Both the position numbers and the translations under genes were made by a program. The notes beneath the pieces were generated by a model. That model made no database searches, was not told the DNA's origin, and worked only from the letters and a program-made list of their open reading frames with translations. Shown one piece after another: positions 36,421 through 36,444 of a DNA stretch of 36,444 bases (positions within the stretch are counted from its first letter, which is position 1; the number at the start of each line of letters is the position of its first letter). The DNA comes from Candidatus Methanophagales archaeon (GTDB taxonomy: Archaea; Halobacteriota; Syntropharchaeia; Alkanophagales; Methanospirareceae). Location of the stretch: contig QENH01000183.1 in the NCBI GenBank assembly GCA_003336485.1, forward strand, positions 1-36,444, in the 5' to 3' direction.

Positions 36421-36444
36421 CAATGTCAAATTATTATCAATTTT

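Noticed and set aside
1-36444. tRNA or rRNA genes
   Set aside because: No T-loop/acceptor patterns or rRNA-like stretches were found by reading; tRNAscan-SE would be needed to exclude intron-containing archaeal tRNAs.

Overview
Archaeal window, probably from a euryarchaeon (taxonomy inferred only from gene content). Left third: a Cst-like type I-B CRISPR-Cas locus (cas8-cas7-cas5-cas3-cas4-cas1-cas2) with interference ORFs that look intact. Its adaptation half looks broken: cas4 has an in-frame TGA, cas2 has a +1 frameshift, and the array is a single spacer whose second repeat is interrupted by an ISL3-like/MITE terminal repeat. No cas6 is visible. Middle third: a metal/corrinoid region with a RACo-type corrinoid reactivase, an orphan corrinoid protein, a NikK-M-L-Q-O-type nickel/cobalt ECF importer, three tandem nicotianamine-synthase-like genes, a second nikK-nikL pair, and a fourth nicotianamine-synthase-like pseudogene fused to a truncated beta-helix gene. 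cobQ lies a few kb further on. The co-localised NAS-like paralogs and NikKL(MQO) importer are my best candidate for an undescribed system: an archaeal nicotianamine-type metallophore or metal-buffering pathway coupled to nickel/cobalt import. Right third: nadE, a chimeric IS110-type ORF, adenine deaminase, a class III cyclase fused to a degenerate Nudix domain with a (GAAA)n tract upstream, dnaK, grpE, a frameshifted CPBP protease and a truncated polysaccharide deacetylase. Several lesions are single-base events, so assembly error must be excluded before any biological interpretation.
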